From contig NZ_CP025085.1 in assembly GCF_002847015.1 (NCBI RefSeq), positions 620,001 to 684,000 of the forward strand: a stretch of DNA of 64,000 nt. Reading direction: 5' to 3'. Each line of letters starts with the position of its first letter. Within the stretch, counting starts at the first letter, position 1. Made by a program: the position numbers and the translations under genes. The DNA comes from Prodigiosinella confusarubida. GTDB lineage: Bacteria > Pseudomonadota > Gammaproteobacteria > Enterobacterales > Enterobacteriaceae. Below are positions 39,979 to 49,426 of the stretch, in pieces. Below the pieces are notes generated by a model. It was not told the DNA's origin. It saw only the letters and a program-made list of their open reading frames with translations, and searched no databases.

Positions 39979-41505
39979 ATGAACGAGCTTCTTTCAGCGT
40001 TTGCCACGGTATTGAGTTTTAACACCCTGATCATCATTTTCCTTGGCACATTGGCCGGTATTGTGATCGGTATTATTCCTGGTCTCACCGTGAATATGGG
40101 GATTGCCCTGTTATTGCCGCTCACCTACTCTTTTCAGGGTGTCAACGGGATATTGCTGCTATTGGGTGTGTATTGCGGCGCGGTATATGGTGGGTCGATC
40201 ACCGCTATTTTAATCAGTACCCCCGGCACACCGGCATCGGCCGCCACGGTATTGGATGGTTATCCAATGGCGCGACGTGGCGAAGCGGGCAGAGCATTGG
40301 GGTTGTCGACCATGGGGTCGCTGTTTGGCGGGGTGTTCAGCACTATTGCCCTGATCCTGATTGCGCCGATGCTAGCGACGGTCGCCACTGGATTTTCAGC
40401 TCCCGAGTATTTCGCGTTGTCAGTGTTCGGAATCAGTATTATTACCAGTGTGTCCTCTCAGTCGATTGTTAAAGGGTTAATGGGTGGCGGGTTAGGGTTG
40501 GCCATTGCCACCATTGGTCTTGACCCGATGACCAGCGGCATGCGCTTTACCTTTGACTCGGTTTACCTGATGGGGGGTATCTCGTTTATCCCGGTATTAG
40601 TGGGATTGTTTGCCTTCTCGCAGGGATTACTGGGTTTCGAAGAGGAACTGCGTTCCCGCCATGCAAACAATGCTCAAAAAGCAGTAGCGAAGATCACGCG
40701 TATTTTGCCGAGTTGGGTGGATTTCAAACGCTGTCTGCCAACCTGGATACGTTCATCCATTATTGGCACTGGTATCGGCACTATTCCCGGTGTTGGGGGC
40801 GATATTGCTTCCTGGATCTCATACAACGAGGCCAAGCGGTGGTCAAAAACGCCGGAAGAATTTGGTCATGGTTCACCGGAAGGCGTCTCTGCGCCGGAAG
40901 CCGGCGCCAACTCGGTGGCGGGTGGCAGTATGGTTCCGCTAATGACGCTGGGTATTCCCGGTGATGGCGCGACTGCTATCATTATGGGGGCTTTTCTGGT
41001 TCAGGGATTGGCGCTGGGACCACAGCTTTTTACTGATCATCCGATAGTAGTGGATACCATTTTTATCGGGCTGATGGTGGCGAACCTTTGCATGGGGCTA
41101 TTGGGTTTCCTCGGCATGAGGCTATTCGTGAAGGTAATGGACATTCCCCGTACCTGTATGGTGCCCTCGATTCTGCTGCTCTGTACCGTTGGTGCTTATA
41201 CCGTCAATCACAGCATGGTGGATGTGTTTTTGATGATGGGTGCCGGGTTGGTAGCCTACGTCCTGATAAAACTCAATTTTTCGATGTCACCAATAGTGAT
41301 AGGTATGATCCTGGGACCGTTGGCGGAAACTAACCTGCGCCGTTCTTTAATGATGTCTCAGGGCAACCCGATGGTTTTCCTGACCCGTCCAGTGTGTGCG
41401 GTGTTTATCATCATCGCACTGTTAACCCTACTGTTGCCGATTATTTCACCGATGATTAAGCGTTATCGCAGCAAAAAAAAACTGGGTTGTGAAAACGCAG
41501 GATAA
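39979..41505 (+). CDS. tripartite tricarboxylate transporter large membrane subunit (TctA)
   Basis: 508-aa permease with about twelve helices. It has the two TctA signatures: GIIPGLTVNMGIALLLPLTY with GVYCGAVYGGSITAILISTPG near the start, and IGTIPGVGGDIASWISYNEAKRWS further on (anchor motif GVGGDIASW). It imports the substrate bound by TctC, driven by an ion gradient. ATG 39979 is used, with GGAG at 39970-39973; ATG 39976 and GTG 39973 are alternatives. Confidence 0.92.
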   Translation: MNELLSAFATVLSFNTLIIIFLGTLAGIVIGIIPGLTVNMGIALLLPLTYSFQGVNGILLLLGVYCGAVYGGSITAILISTPGTPASAATVLDGYPMARRGEAGRALGLSTMGSLFGGVFSTIALILIAPMLATVATGFSAPEYFALSVFGISIITSVSSQSIVKGLMGGGLGLAIATIGLDPMTSGMRFTFDSVYLMGGISFIPVLVGLFAFSQGLLGFEEELRSRHANNAQKAVAKITRILPSWVDFKRCLPTWIRSSIIGTGIGTIPGVGGDIASWISYNEAKRWSKTPEEFGHGSPEGVSAPEAGANSVAGGSMVPLMTLGIPGDGATAIIMGAFLVQGLALGPQLFTDHPIVVDTIFIGLMVANLCMGLLGFLGMRLFVKVMDIPRTCMVPSILLLCTVGAYTVNHSMVDVFLMMGAGLVAYVLIKLNFSMSPIVIGMILGPLAETNLRRSLMMSQGNPMVFLTRPVCAVFIIIALLTLLLPIISPMIKRYRSKKKLGCENAG

Positions 41506-41563
41506 CGGAATCGCATCTCTTCGTCGGTTTGTATGTTGTCGCGTAAGCCTGATATCAGGGGGA

Positions 41564-41607
41564 GCGCGGAGATGAGGTTTTCTCAGAAACACCTCTTTCT
41601 CCGTGCG
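41564..41607 (+). other. imperfect stem-loop after tctA
   Basis: GCGCGGAGA with GAGG on the left and CCTC with TCTCCGTGC on the right form an imperfect long hairpin 58 bp after tctA. There is no clean T tract. It may end or stabilise the operon transcript. Confidence 0.35.
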
Positions 41608-41674
41608 TCCCGAATATCTTGCTCTTTTGGTTAAACCGCTCATCGGGCTTTCATCGTCAGTCTGTGGCTTATGG

Positions 41675-41698
41675 AAAGCTGCGTCGAGTTAGTTAATG
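41675..41698. promoter_or_regulatory. imperfect copy of the sugar-acid operon operator
   Basis: GCTGCGTCGAGTTAG (41678-41692) matches GCTAACTCGAGTTAG of the 33039 palindrome except for three bases in the left arm. The same outer bases AATG recur at the right end. It lies 45 bp before the LacI-type gene, which fits weak autoregulation and links this regulator to the operon. Confidence 0.6.
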
Positions 41699-41742
41699 CG
41701 CTACACTAAAATCTTTCATTTCCCTTATGGATAAGGTGTTCC

Positions 41743-42747
41743 ATGGCAAAAACGGTTGAGCAGATTGCCAACGCGTTAAGCTTGTCAATTACCACGGTGC
41801 GTCTGGTATTGAACGGTAAAGCTGAGCAGTACCGTATCAGTGAAAAAACCCGACAGCGTATTACCGATTATGTGACTGAACACGGTTATACCGTGAATCA
41901 TGTCGCCCGCAGCCTGAAGCTGAATAAGACCGATACGCTTGGGCTGATAGTTCCTCGCCTGTCTAACCTCTTCTTCTCGACATTGGCAGAAAAGCTGGAA
42001 ATGCGCTGTCATGAAGTAGGTTATCAACTGATGATCAGCTGCTCTTACAGTGATCCTGACCATGAAAATGCGCTGGTGGATTCACTGTTGCAGCGTAATG
42101 TGGACGGGTTGTTTGTTGTCCCTTCGTCAGTGCAAGCGATGCAACATCATGTCCGGACGGTTAAACGGCCACTGGTGTTGCTGGATCGTGATTTTGGCGC
42201 AGAAAATATTCCGTTGGTGATCAGTGATAACTTGCAGGGCGGCATTGTCCTTACACAAGCCATGCTGGCGGATGACGCCTCCACACCGCTGTTTTTTATG
42301 GCGGGTGATATTCATCAACCAGCGATCCACGACCGTCTGCGAGGTTACCAGCAGTCGATACATGATTACGGCCTGACGCCGTGTGTGATAGAAGCCGGCC
42401 ATAACCGCCGGGAAGACGGTATCCTGATGATGCAGCGATTTTTCCAGCAGCATGACGCCCCGCCCCAGGCATTCATCGCCTCTTCGCTGCCAGTACTGGA
42501 AGGGATCCTCAGTGTTATCCGCGAACGTTATGGCTATATTCCGGCTGGGATTAATATTGGCACCTTCGATGAACATGCCATGCTGGGATTTTTATCCAAT
42601 AAGATTTGGTCTATGCGCCAGAATGAGGATGCCTGGGTGGAAGATGCTTTCAAGGCTATGCAACAGGCATTGAATCGGGAACCACAACCGGTCAGGGCAG
42701 TGATCCCCATGACGTTGATTCATCGTCAGCAGGCGGAACATCAGTGA
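41743..42747 (+). CDS. LacI/Cra-like regulator of the sugar-acid operon
   Basis: 334 aa. The N-terminal HTH is TVEQIANALSLSITTVRLVL, followed by NGKAEQYRISEKTRQRI, closely like the Cra (FruR) hinge region. The C-terminal domain is a periplasmic-binding-protein fold with GLIVPRLSNLFFSTLAEKLE and LLDRDFGAENIPLV. It probably represses the operon upstream through the 33039 palindrome and releases it on binding a pathway intermediate. This is inferred from shared operator sequence and position. Confidence 0.85.
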   Translation: MAKTVEQIANALSLSITTVRLVLNGKAEQYRISEKTRQRITDYVTEHGYTVNHVARSLKLNKTDTLGLIVPRLSNLFFSTLAEKLEMRCHEVGYQLMISCSYSDPDHENALVDSLLQRNVDGLFVVPSSVQAMQHHVRTVKRPLVLLDRDFGAENIPLVISDNLQGGIVLTQAMLADDASTPLFFMAGDIHQPAIHDRLRGYQQSIHDYGLTPCVIEAGHNRREDGILMMQRFFQQHDAPPQAFIASSLPVLEGILSVIRERYGYIPAGINIGTFDEHAMLGFLSNKIWSMRQNEDAWVEDAFKAMQQALNREPQPVRAVIPMTLIHRQQAEHQ

Positions 42748-43109
42748 CGAGCCGCTGCCGCCGTTGGTGTTGTTGAACTGGCGATCGTTGAACTGGCCAA
42801 CTGATTCTGCTGTTCGTGATCGGCGATCCGTTGGCGTAGTGATGATTTGGATTCATCGCCAACGCGATAATAGTCATATGGTAACAGTAATGTATCCAAT
42901 GCTGCCGAGAAGGGGAGATCGATGGCGGCAAGTGGTTTCATCACCCAGTTGGTTTTCTTATCTTCCAGCATTGCCACACTGGCTTTGGTTCCGGAATAGT
43001 AACCTTGCTCCCCGCCAGTATGTGTCATCACACTGGAACAACCGCTGGAAACAATTAACGCGCTTCCCGACAACGTGAATGAAAATAAGGCACTTTTCAA
43101 TATGGTCAT
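42741..43109 (-). CDS. yidQ: YidQ/YceK-family lipoprotein
   Basis: 122 aa. The N-terminal hydrophobic segment is followed by SSGCSSVMTHTGG. The lipobox is weak at -3, but the Cys and the SSVM(T/S)HTGG stretch match E. coli YidQ. The conserved core is GYYSGTKASVAMLEDKKTNW and LPFSAALDTLLLPYD. It is longer than E. coli YidQ by a Ser/Thr/Ala-rich tail. ATG 43109 is chosen because the longer frame opens only with a TTG at 43139. It is divergent from ibpA, as in E. coli. Confidence 0.88.
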   Translation of the reverse strand: MTILKSALFSFTLSGSALIVSSGCSSVMTHTGGEQGYYSGTKASVAMLEDKKTNWVMKPLAAIDLPFSAALDTLLLPYDYYRVGDESKSSLRQRIADHEQQNQLASSTIASSTTPTAAAARH

Positions 43110-43289
43110 AACGTTACCCAGAGAAGGAAGTCTCCTCAATTTATCGCTTGTACCCGCATAGTCAGATTAACCGAAAGTTACTTCTGCTCACGCAAATTTG
43201 TCATATTGTGCTTTTCTTTCAGTGTATGTGATAACTGCCGATTTCAGAGGAAATTTTGCATGAAAAACCGCGAATTTTTCTAATCCATT

Positions 43290-43317
43290 ATTGAAAATTG
43301 ACGCTGGGTCACCATAT
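43290..43317 (+). promoter_or_regulatory. sigma-32-type promoter of ibpA
   Basis: ATTGAAA at 43290-43296 and CACCATAT at 43310-43317, 13 bases apart, resemble the heat-shock consensus CTTGAAA-N(11-16)-CCCCATnT. It would give a leader of about 100 bases before ibpA. Confidence 0.6.
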
Positions 43318-43394
43318 TTGTGATATGTCCACAAAGAGGAATATGCCGATTGGATATTCTTCCCGGGCTAATGACCTGTCCTGATGGAAGGTTT

Positions 43395-43429
43395 TTATCA
43401 CTCCCCTCGCTGAAGCTTAGGAGGCTGTA
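43395..43429 (+). promoter_or_regulatory. ROSE-like RNA thermometer of ibpA
   Basis: The last leader hairpin can pair CCTCGCT (43405-43411) with the ribosome site AGGAGG (43419-43424). It holds TCGCT at 43407-43411, the UYGCU motif of ROSE elements. ibpA of E. coli is controlled by such an element, which melts on heating. Confidence 0.6.
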
Positions 43430-43843
43430 ATGCGTAACCCTGATTTTTCTCCGCTGTATCGTTCCGCCATTGGTTTTGATCGCCTGTTCAATCTGCTGGA
43501 AGCCGGCCAGAGCCAGAGTAATGGTGGTTACCCTCCGTATAATGTCGAATTGGTTGATGAGAACCAATACCGCATCGCCATTGCGGTTGCCGGTTTTGCC
43601 GAGCATGAGCTGGAGATCACTGCCCACGACAACATGCTGATTGTCAAAGGGGCACACAGTGGTGAACCCACACCCCGTAACTACCTGTATCAAGGGATTG
43701 CCGAACGAAATTTTGAACGTAAATTCCAGTTGGCTGAACATATTCAGATCACCGCTGCCAATCTGGAAAATGGGCTGCTGTATATCGATCTGCAACGCGT
43801 TGTGCCGGAAGCCTTGAAACCACGTCGTATCGAAATTAAATAA
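43430..43843 (+). CDS. ibpA: small heat-shock protein IbpA
   Basis: 137 aa, as in E. coli. It is an alpha-crystallin-type holdase that binds aggregating proteins and inclusion bodies with IbpB for later release by DnaK/ClpB. It starts [21 protein letters not shown]. The crystallin core includes [17 protein letters not shown] and the helical clamp [12 protein letters not shown]. It has no full C-terminal IEI variation; it ends RRIEIK. It is followed by ibpB. Confidence 0.97.
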   Translation: MRNPDFSPLYRSAIGFDRLFNLLEAGQSQSNGGYPPYNVELVDENQYRIAIAVAGFAEHELEITAHDNMLIVKGAHSGEPTPRNYLYQGIAERNFERKFQLAEHIQITAANLENGLLYIDLQRVVPEALKPRRIEIK

Positions 43844-43968
43844 CCGACGGCCTGTGGCATGAGACGTCGTCGTACTAACCGAATATTGTCCGCCAAATGT
43901 GGGGACGTCTCCGCAACGCCAGACGTTGTCGGGGCAGATTATCTCGCTTCATAGAAGGAGTAACGACC

Positions 43969-44412
43969 ATGCGTAGTTATGATTTATCGCCACTGCTGCG
44001 TCAGTTGATTGGTTTTGATCAGTTGGCCAGTTCAATGGGGGATGCCGTAGAGTTCCCGCCTTATAACATTGAAAAATACAGTGACAACCACTATCGAATC
44101 ACGTTGGCATTAGCCGGTTTCCAGCAACAAGAGCTGGATATCGAAGTGGAAGGGCAACATCTGATTATCAAAGGTACACCGACACCGTCAGAGAAAAAAG
44201 TGGAGTATCTGCATCAAGGGCTGGTATTTAAGCCTTTTTCTCTGAGTTTTACGCTGGCGGAACATTTACATGTGTCCGAAGCCCAGTTTACTAACGGGTT
44301 GCTGCATATCGACCTGGTTCGAAACGTGCCGGATGCGTTGCAACCGCAGCGGATTGCCATCGGCAAGTCGCACCCTGCGCTAACCGAGACGGTGACGAAC
44401 ACCGAAGAATAA
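43969..44412 (+). CDS. ibpB: small heat-shock protein IbpB
   Basis: 147 aa (142 in E. coli). It co-assembles with IbpA and helps hand over substrates to DnaK/ClpB. It starts [20 protein letters not shown], with core [24 protein letters not shown] 43969 follows AAGGAG at 43955-43960. A TCGCT at 43944-43948 opposite that ribosome site suggests a second ROSE-like control in the 125-bp ibpA-ibpB spacer. Confidence 0.96.
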   Translation: MRSYDLSPLLRQLIGFDQLASSMGDAVEFPPYNIEKYSDNHYRITLALAGFQQQELDIEVEGQHLIIKGTPTPSEKKVEYLHQGLVFKPFSLSFTLAEHLHVSEAQFTNGLLHIDLVRNVPDALQPQRIAIGKSHPALTETVTNTEE

Positions 44413-44719
44413 TGACCCGGTTCATGGCACCGAACCATCTCCATGCCAGAGCTAATCCGTTTTTAGGCGCATTATTGGCATCAGGATCGTGCCGGGATGA
44501 GGCCATGGTGTCTGCTTTCGAATAGGTTACGTGATCTTTCGCCCGTTAACTTTACCGGTAACGGGCGTTTTTGTGTTGTATTCCACGGTTCCCCTCATAA
44601 TCTTCTGCCACAATTATTTGAAACCTAAGGGCTTGTTTTCATCACCTATAATGAGAGAGACAAATTCCGTGATGTAACAGAACGGATCGCATTTACATTT
44701 CTGCTCAAGGATATCTGCT
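44413..44719. other. ibpB / yidE intergenic region
   Basis: 307 bp with a clear terminator at 44541-44572 and, beyond it, the promoter region of yidE. No gene is visible. Confidence 0.7.
44541..44572 (+). terminator. rho-independent terminator of ibpAB
   Basis: GCCCGTTA (44541-44548) pairs with TAACGGGC (44559-44566), followed by GTTTTTG. Confidence 0.85.
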
Positions 44720-46378
44720 ATGAGTGATATTGCGCTTACCGTGAGTATGCTGGCGTTGGTGGCTGTGCTGGGGTTATGGATTGGCAACTGGCGAATCTAT
44801 GGAGTAGGTCTGGGGATCGGTGGTGTCTTGTTTGGCGGTATTATTGTCGGGCACTTTGCTCAAAGTTATCACTTCAGCCTGAATGGGGACATGCTGCATG
44901 TTATTCAGGAATTTGGTCTCATCCTGTTTGTGTATACCATCGGCATTCAGGTAGGGCCGGGATTTTTCTCTTCGCTGCGGGTATCGGGCCTGCGTTTGAA
45001 TGGTTTTGCCATCCTGACCGTGTTATTGGGGGGTATGGTGGCTATTGCCATTTACAAGTTATTTGGTGTGCCGCTGCCGATCATTCTGGGGATTTTTTCT
45101 GGAGCGGTAACGAATACCCCTTCACTGGGTGCTGGGCAGCAGATCTTGACTGATCTGGGTTCCAGCAATGTGCTCATCAATCAGATGGGTATGGGATACG
45201 CCATGGCTTATCCGCTTGGCATCTGTGGGATTCTGCTAGTGATGTGGTTGCTGCGCTTGCTGTTTCGTGTCGTTGTGGATAGAGAAGCAAAGCAGTTTGA
45301 AAGCCACAGTGGGCAGAGTCACGAGCAATTGCACACCATGAACATCGAGGTGATGAACCCCAATCTGCAAGGATTGGCGATTCAGGATGTCCCGATTCTG
45401 AACAGCAATGCGATTGTCTGTTCGCGTCTGAAACGGGAGAACGCATTGATGGTGCCTGCCCCTTCCTCCATCCTGCAATTGGGGGATTATTTGCATTTGG
45501 TGGGTGCGCAAGTCGATCTGGATCAAGCCCGTTTAGTGATTGGCCACGAAGTGGATACCTCTTTATCAACCCGTGGTACGGATTTGAGTGTTGAACGGGT
45601 TGCTGTCACCAACGAGCGGGTTCTGGGGCAGAAAATCCGTGACCTGAATTTGAAAAAAAATTACGACGTAGTGATTTCCCGTCTGAATCGTGCCGGGGTG
45701 GAATTGGTAGCCGCCAACAATTCATCGTTGCATTTCGGCGATATTTTGACGTTGGTGGGGCGGAAAACGGCCATTGATGCGGTAGCGGATATTGTCGGCA
45801 ATGCGCAGCAAAAATTACAACAGGTGCAGATGTTGCCGGTATTTATCGGTATTGGCCTTGGCGTGTTGTTGGGGTCGGTGCCGCTGTTTATTCCCGGTTT
45901 CCCGGTTGCGTTACGGCTGGGGCTGGCGGGAGGACCGCTGGTGGTGGCGTTGATTCTGGGGCGAATTGGCAGTATCGGCAAGTTGTATTGGTTCATGCCG
46001 CCAAGCGCCAATCTGGCACTGCGGGAATTGGGTATTGTGCTGTTTCTTTCCGTGGTGGGACTGAAGGCAGGATCGAATTTTTTTGCAACGCTGGTGTATG
46101 GCGATGGATTACGGTGGGTTGCTTATGGCGCCGTGATTACCGTTATCCCGTTGTTAGTAGTTGGTATTCTGGCTCGTTTGTTGACGAAAATGAATTACCT
46201 GACGCTGTGTGGCATGTTGGCAGGGTCGATGACCGATCCGCCCGCACTGGCGTTTGCCAATGGGTTACATGAAACCAGTGGCGCACCGGCGCTAGCCTAT
46301 GCCACTGTTTATCCGATCGCCATGTTTTTACGTATTATGTCACCGCAAATATTAGCGGTATTGTTTTGGTCAATGTAA
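44720..46378 (+). CDS. yidE: YidE, AspT/YidE-family transporter
   Basis: 552 aa (553 in E. coli). It is an inner-membrane protein with two five-helix halves, each starting with a GIxxGP-like segment ([17 protein letters not shown] and [21 protein letters not shown]). Between them are two RCK_C/TrkA-C domains (about residues 205-370, including [15 protein letters not shown]). Related AspT is an aspartate:alanine exchanger; the substrate of YidE is not known. It lies downstream of ibpB as in E. coli. Confidence 0.95.
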   Translation: MSDIALTVSMLALVAVLGLWIGNWRIYGVGLGIGGVLFGGIIVGHFAQSYHFSLNGDMLHVIQEFGLILFVYTIGIQVGPGFFSSLRVSGLRLNGFAILTVLLGGMVAIAIYKLFGVPLPIILGIFSGAVTNTPSLGAGQQILTDLGSSNVLINQMGMGYAMAYPLGICGILLVMWLLRLLFRVVVDREAKQFESHSGQSHEQLHTMNIEVMNPNLQGLAIQDVPILNSNAIVCSRLKRENALMVPAPSSILQLGDYLHLVGAQVDLDQARLVIGHEVDTSLSTRGTDLSVERVAVTNERVLGQKIRDLNLKKNYDVVISRLNRAGVELVAANNSSLHFGDILTLVGRKTAIDAVADIVGNAQQKLQQVQMLPVFIGIGLGVLLGSVPLFIPGFPVALRLGLAGGPLVVALILGRIGSIGKLYWFMPPSANLALRELGIVLFLSVVGLKAGSNFFATLVYGDGLRWVAYGAVITVIPLLVVGILARLLTKMNYLTLCGMLAGSMTDPPALAFANGLHETSGAPALAYATVYPIAMFLRIMSPQILAVLFWSM

Positions 46379-46420
46379 TAACTGATACATCAGCCGATGG
46401 CTGAGTAATCGGTGATACTA

Positions 46421-46460
46421 ATAACAGGCAGTTTGTTAATTTAACTGCCTGTTATTTTTT
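46421..46460 (+). terminator. rho-independent terminator of yidE
   Basis: ATAACAGGCAGTT (46421-46433) and AACTGCCTGTTAT (46443-46455) form a 13-bp stem followed by TTTTTT. Confidence 0.9.
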
Positions 46461-47024
46461 GACAGATTAAGTATTTATTTAATTATGATGAATAATCATT
46501 TAATAAAACATAGCCTGATATTTTTCATCAAAATGATGATTAATTTATTATCTATATAAAATAATGTCATTGTGTTAATGATGTGTTTTTGATTTGTTAT
46601 ATAATTTTGATTTATAGTCATTAATTTATTATCTATCCTAATGATTTTATTAAATAAGTAAATTATTAAACCTGTTTAGTAATTAAAATAACATGCCTTG
46701 TTTTTTTATTTTATAATACTATTGCACTTAACTATGACTATGTATTTTTATTCGGTTGGGTGATAAAAAACCTGACACTTTATTTTTCTCATTTTTTATA
46801 ACACTATTGCTGTTGTTGTACCCGTTGTATTTACAATAGAGTGATAAGAAATAATACTTCCCCCCGCCCTTCTGCACGGTTACCTCCGGTGAGAACAATA
46901 TATTCCGTTTTAATACCGAGTGGAAAGAACACCTGGCATATGACACGGTGTGTTATCCGGATACGCGAAACAGTTAGAAACAGGTTAAGATGGCGGGGTG
47001 AAGATACTTATTCCGGAGTGCGAC
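46461..47024. other. AT-rich region before dcuS
   Basis: About 560 bp, strongly AT-rich at 46480-46850, ending in the dcuS leader. No open frame with coding character is seen. It should hold the dcuSR promoter. Confidence 0.55.
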
Positions 47025-48638
47025 ATGAGTAAGAAAAAGACACCGCTGAAGCTGGGAACATCCGTGATTCTCATGGTGTCGGCCGTCATTGGTTCTGTGC
47101 TGTTGGTGGTGTATGCCTTGTTGTTCTTCCGGATCAGCGAGTTAACGGAGACTCACCTGAAAGACAAAGCGTTCTCCATTGCTCGCACAGTCGCGAATTC
47201 GCCGGTGGTGATTAATGATTTGAAAGGTATCGGCGATCTTTATGCCGTCCAGCGTTTTTCTGAAAATGTTAAGCGTCGTAACCATTTACTGTTCGTTATC
47301 GTGACGGATATGCGCGGGATTCGTCATTCGCACCCCGAACCAGACCTGATTGGTCGCCATTTTATCGGTGACGATCTCTATCCTGCTTTATTGGGGCTGG
47401 AAAATACGGCAGTGAACCGAGGGGTGCTTGATCCGGCGTTGCGGGTATTCACCCCGGTATTTGATGAAAACGGTAAGCAGATCGGTGTGGTGGTGGTGGG
47501 TATCTCACTGACCAGCGTGCAGTCGGTGATTAACGAAAATCGCTGGATTATCCCCTGGACCATCTTGTTTGGCGCGTTAGTAGGATTGTTGGGGACCTAT
47601 TTTTTGGTAAAAGCCCTGAAAAGCATCATGCTTGGTTTTGAACCGTTTGAAATTTCCAATCTGTTTGAGCAACGCAATGCCATGCTCAAACAGATTAAAG
47701 AGGGCGTTATTGCGGTGGATACCGATTTGCGTATCACCATCATCAATGATGAGGCCAAGCGCTTGTTCAGTCAGCATGGTTCATCAGAGAGTCTGTCTAT
47801 CGGCAGTACCATCAGCCAATGGCCCGCGCTGATGAATCTGGAAACTGTGGTGGAGACAGGTTCGCCCCACCAGGATGAAGAGATCAACTTTAATGGCAAC
47901 CTGTTGCTGACCAATACGGTGCCGGTGGTGGTGAAAGACGACATCATCGGAGCCATTGCCACTTTCCGTGATAAAACCGAGATCAGCCAGTTATTACAGC
48001 GTCTGACCGGTATGTCTTATTACGCGGATGCCTTGCGGGCGCAATCTCATGAATTCATGAATAAGCTGCATGTTATTCTGGGCATGCTGCATTTGAAATA
48101 CTACTCTCAGCTGGAAGATTATATTTTAAAAACAGCGAATAATTATCAGGCGGAAATCGGATCGATTATCCGTAAGGTGAAATCACCGGTGATTGCCGGG
48201 TTCCTGTTGGGTAAGATCAATCGGGCGCGCGACCTGGAGATTACACTGTCGATTAGCGAAGACAGCCTGTTACCGGAAACTGATGACACTGAAGCTACTA
48301 ATGAGTTGATTACGGTGCTGGGTAATCTTATCGAGAATGCGATGGATGCCATATCCGGGCTGGAAAACAGGGAAATCAGTATCACATTTCATCATCAGTC
48401 CGGGTTTCTGCATTGTATTGTGGGTGATGATGGTCCGGGGATTCCGCTGGAGGTGCAAACCAGGATTTATCAGGAAGGGTTCTCTACCAAAGGCTGCGGA
48501 CGCGGCATTGGCCTGTATCTGACTAAACAGAGTCTGGAGAAGATTGGCGGTACGATCGATTTTGAGTCGGAACCCGATGTGTATACCCAGTTTTTCGTCA
48601 ATATTCCTTATCAAGCAAGGCAGTTTGACCATGATTAA
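47025..48638 (+). CDS. dcuS: C4-dicarboxylate sensor histidine kinase DcuS
   Basis: 537 aa (543 in E. coli). It senses fumarate, succinate, malate, aspartate or citrate in the periplasm. TM1 is about residues 17-38. The periplasmic PAS/PDC domain follows (about 40-175, with FVIVTDMRGIRHSHPEPDLIG), then TM2 near 180-200 and a cytoplasmic PAS. The H-box is SHEFMNKLHVILGM with His342. The ATPase motifs are NLIENAMDA, DDGPGIP and GRGIGLYL. ATG 47025 follows CGGAG at 47013-47017; an earlier in-frame start at 46998 has no ribosome site. It overlaps dcuR by 8 bp. Confidence 0.94.
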   Translation: MSKKKTPLKLGTSVILMVSAVIGSVLLVVYALLFFRISELTETHLKDKAFSIARTVANSPVVINDLKGIGDLYAVQRFSENVKRRNHLLFVIVTDMRGIRHSHPEPDLIGRHFIGDDLYPALLGLENTAVNRGVLDPALRVFTPVFDENGKQIGVVVVGISLTSVQSVINENRWIIPWTILFGALVGLLGTYFLVKALKSIMLGFEPFEISNLFEQRNAMLKQIKEGVIAVDTDLRITIINDEAKRLFSQHGSSESLSIGSTISQWPALMNLETVVETGSPHQDEEINFNGNLLLTNTVPVVVKDDIIGAIATFRDKTEISQLLQRLTGMSYYADALRAQSHEFMNKLHVILGMLHLKYYSQLEDYILKTANNYQAEIGSIIRKVKSPVIAGFLLGKINRARDLEITLSISEDSLLPETDDTEATNELITVLGNLIENAMDAISGLENREISITFHHQSGFLHCIVGDDGPGIPLEVQTRIYQEGFSTKGCGRGIGLYLTKQSLEKIGGTIDFESEPDVYTQFFVNIPYQARQFDHD

Positions 48639-49353
48639 TGTACTGATTGTCGACGACGATGCCATGGTGGCGGAGTTGAATAAGTGTTATCTGAATCAGG
48701 TTTCCGGGTTTAGCTGTTATGCAACAGTCCCTACGCTGCAGCAGGCCAGAAACTTGTTGATGCAACCGGATTGTGAAATTGATCTGGTGCTGCTGGATAT
48801 ATACATGCAACAGGATAACGGGCTGGATCTGTTGCCGACTATCCGGGAATTCAGCGAGCATACTGACGTTATCATCATTTCTTCCGCCAGCGATGTCTAT
48901 ACCATCAAGAAAGCGTTGCATTATGGGGTAGTGGATTACCTGATCAAACCGTTCCAGTTTGCTCGCTTTGAGCAGGCATTGGTGGCATATCGTGAAGAAT
49001 CCAGTTTGCTCAAACACCGGGATTTTGTCGCGCAGTCGGATATCGACAATCTGATCCGTCGTACCAGTGGCAGCCCGGTTGTAGACCGAAAGAAACTGCC
49101 AAAAGGGTTGACCAGCCTGACACTGCGTACTGTCTGTGAATGGATTGAAGGGAATCAGGGGGCGGAGTTTTCCACAGAAATGCTAGCCAACGCGATAGGT
49201 ATTTCTCGCGTGTCATGCCGCAAGTATCTGATATACCTTGCGGATACCGGAATTCTTGATACCAATATTCAGTACGGTTCTACCGGTCGGCCGGTTTATC
49301 TTTATCGCCTGCTGCCTGAGAAACAGGACACTCTGCACCAGTATTGTGAATAG
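48631..49353 (+). CDS. dcuR: response regulator DcuR
   Basis: 240 aa (239 in E. coli). The receiver domain has acidic pocket VDDDA and phospho-acceptor Asp56 (LLDIYMQ), with Lys in DYLIKPF. The C-terminal HTH includes GISRVSCRKYLIYL and TGRPVYLYRL. With DcuS it activates C4-dicarboxylate uptake and fumarate respiration genes. No dctA, dcuB or frd genes lie nearby; the only carboxylate transporter of this part is the CitS-type gene at 55551. Confidence 0.95.
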   Translation: MINVLIVDDDAMVAELNKCYLNQVSGFSCYATVPTLQQARNLLMQPDCEIDLVLLDIYMQQDNGLDLLPTIREFSEHTDVIIISSASDVYTIKKALHYGVVDYLIKPFQFARFEQALVAYREESSLLKHRDFVAQSDIDNLIRRTSGSPVVDRKKLPKGLTSLTLRTVCEWIEGNQGAEFSTEMLANAIGISRVSCRKYLIYLADTGILDTNIQYGSTGRPVYLYRLLPEKQDTLHQYCE

Positions 49354-49426
49354 TGTTCGGTGTTTATCACTGGACGATGTCTGACAGACAGATACCGGTT
49401 TGGATATTTTATCCGCCAGTGTGTTG

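Larger units (their letters stand above)
43110..43429. other. yidQ / ibpA intergenic region
   Basis: 320 bp. It contains the ibpA heat-shock promoter (43290-43317) and a structured ibpA 5' leader with the thermometer-like end at 43395-43429. The left part is AT-rich without visible genes. Confidence 0.7.

Noticed and set aside
46841-47032. 63-codon open frame overlapping the dcuS start
   Set aside because: Low-complexity basic translation, no ribosome site; overlaps the dcuS leader in another frame.
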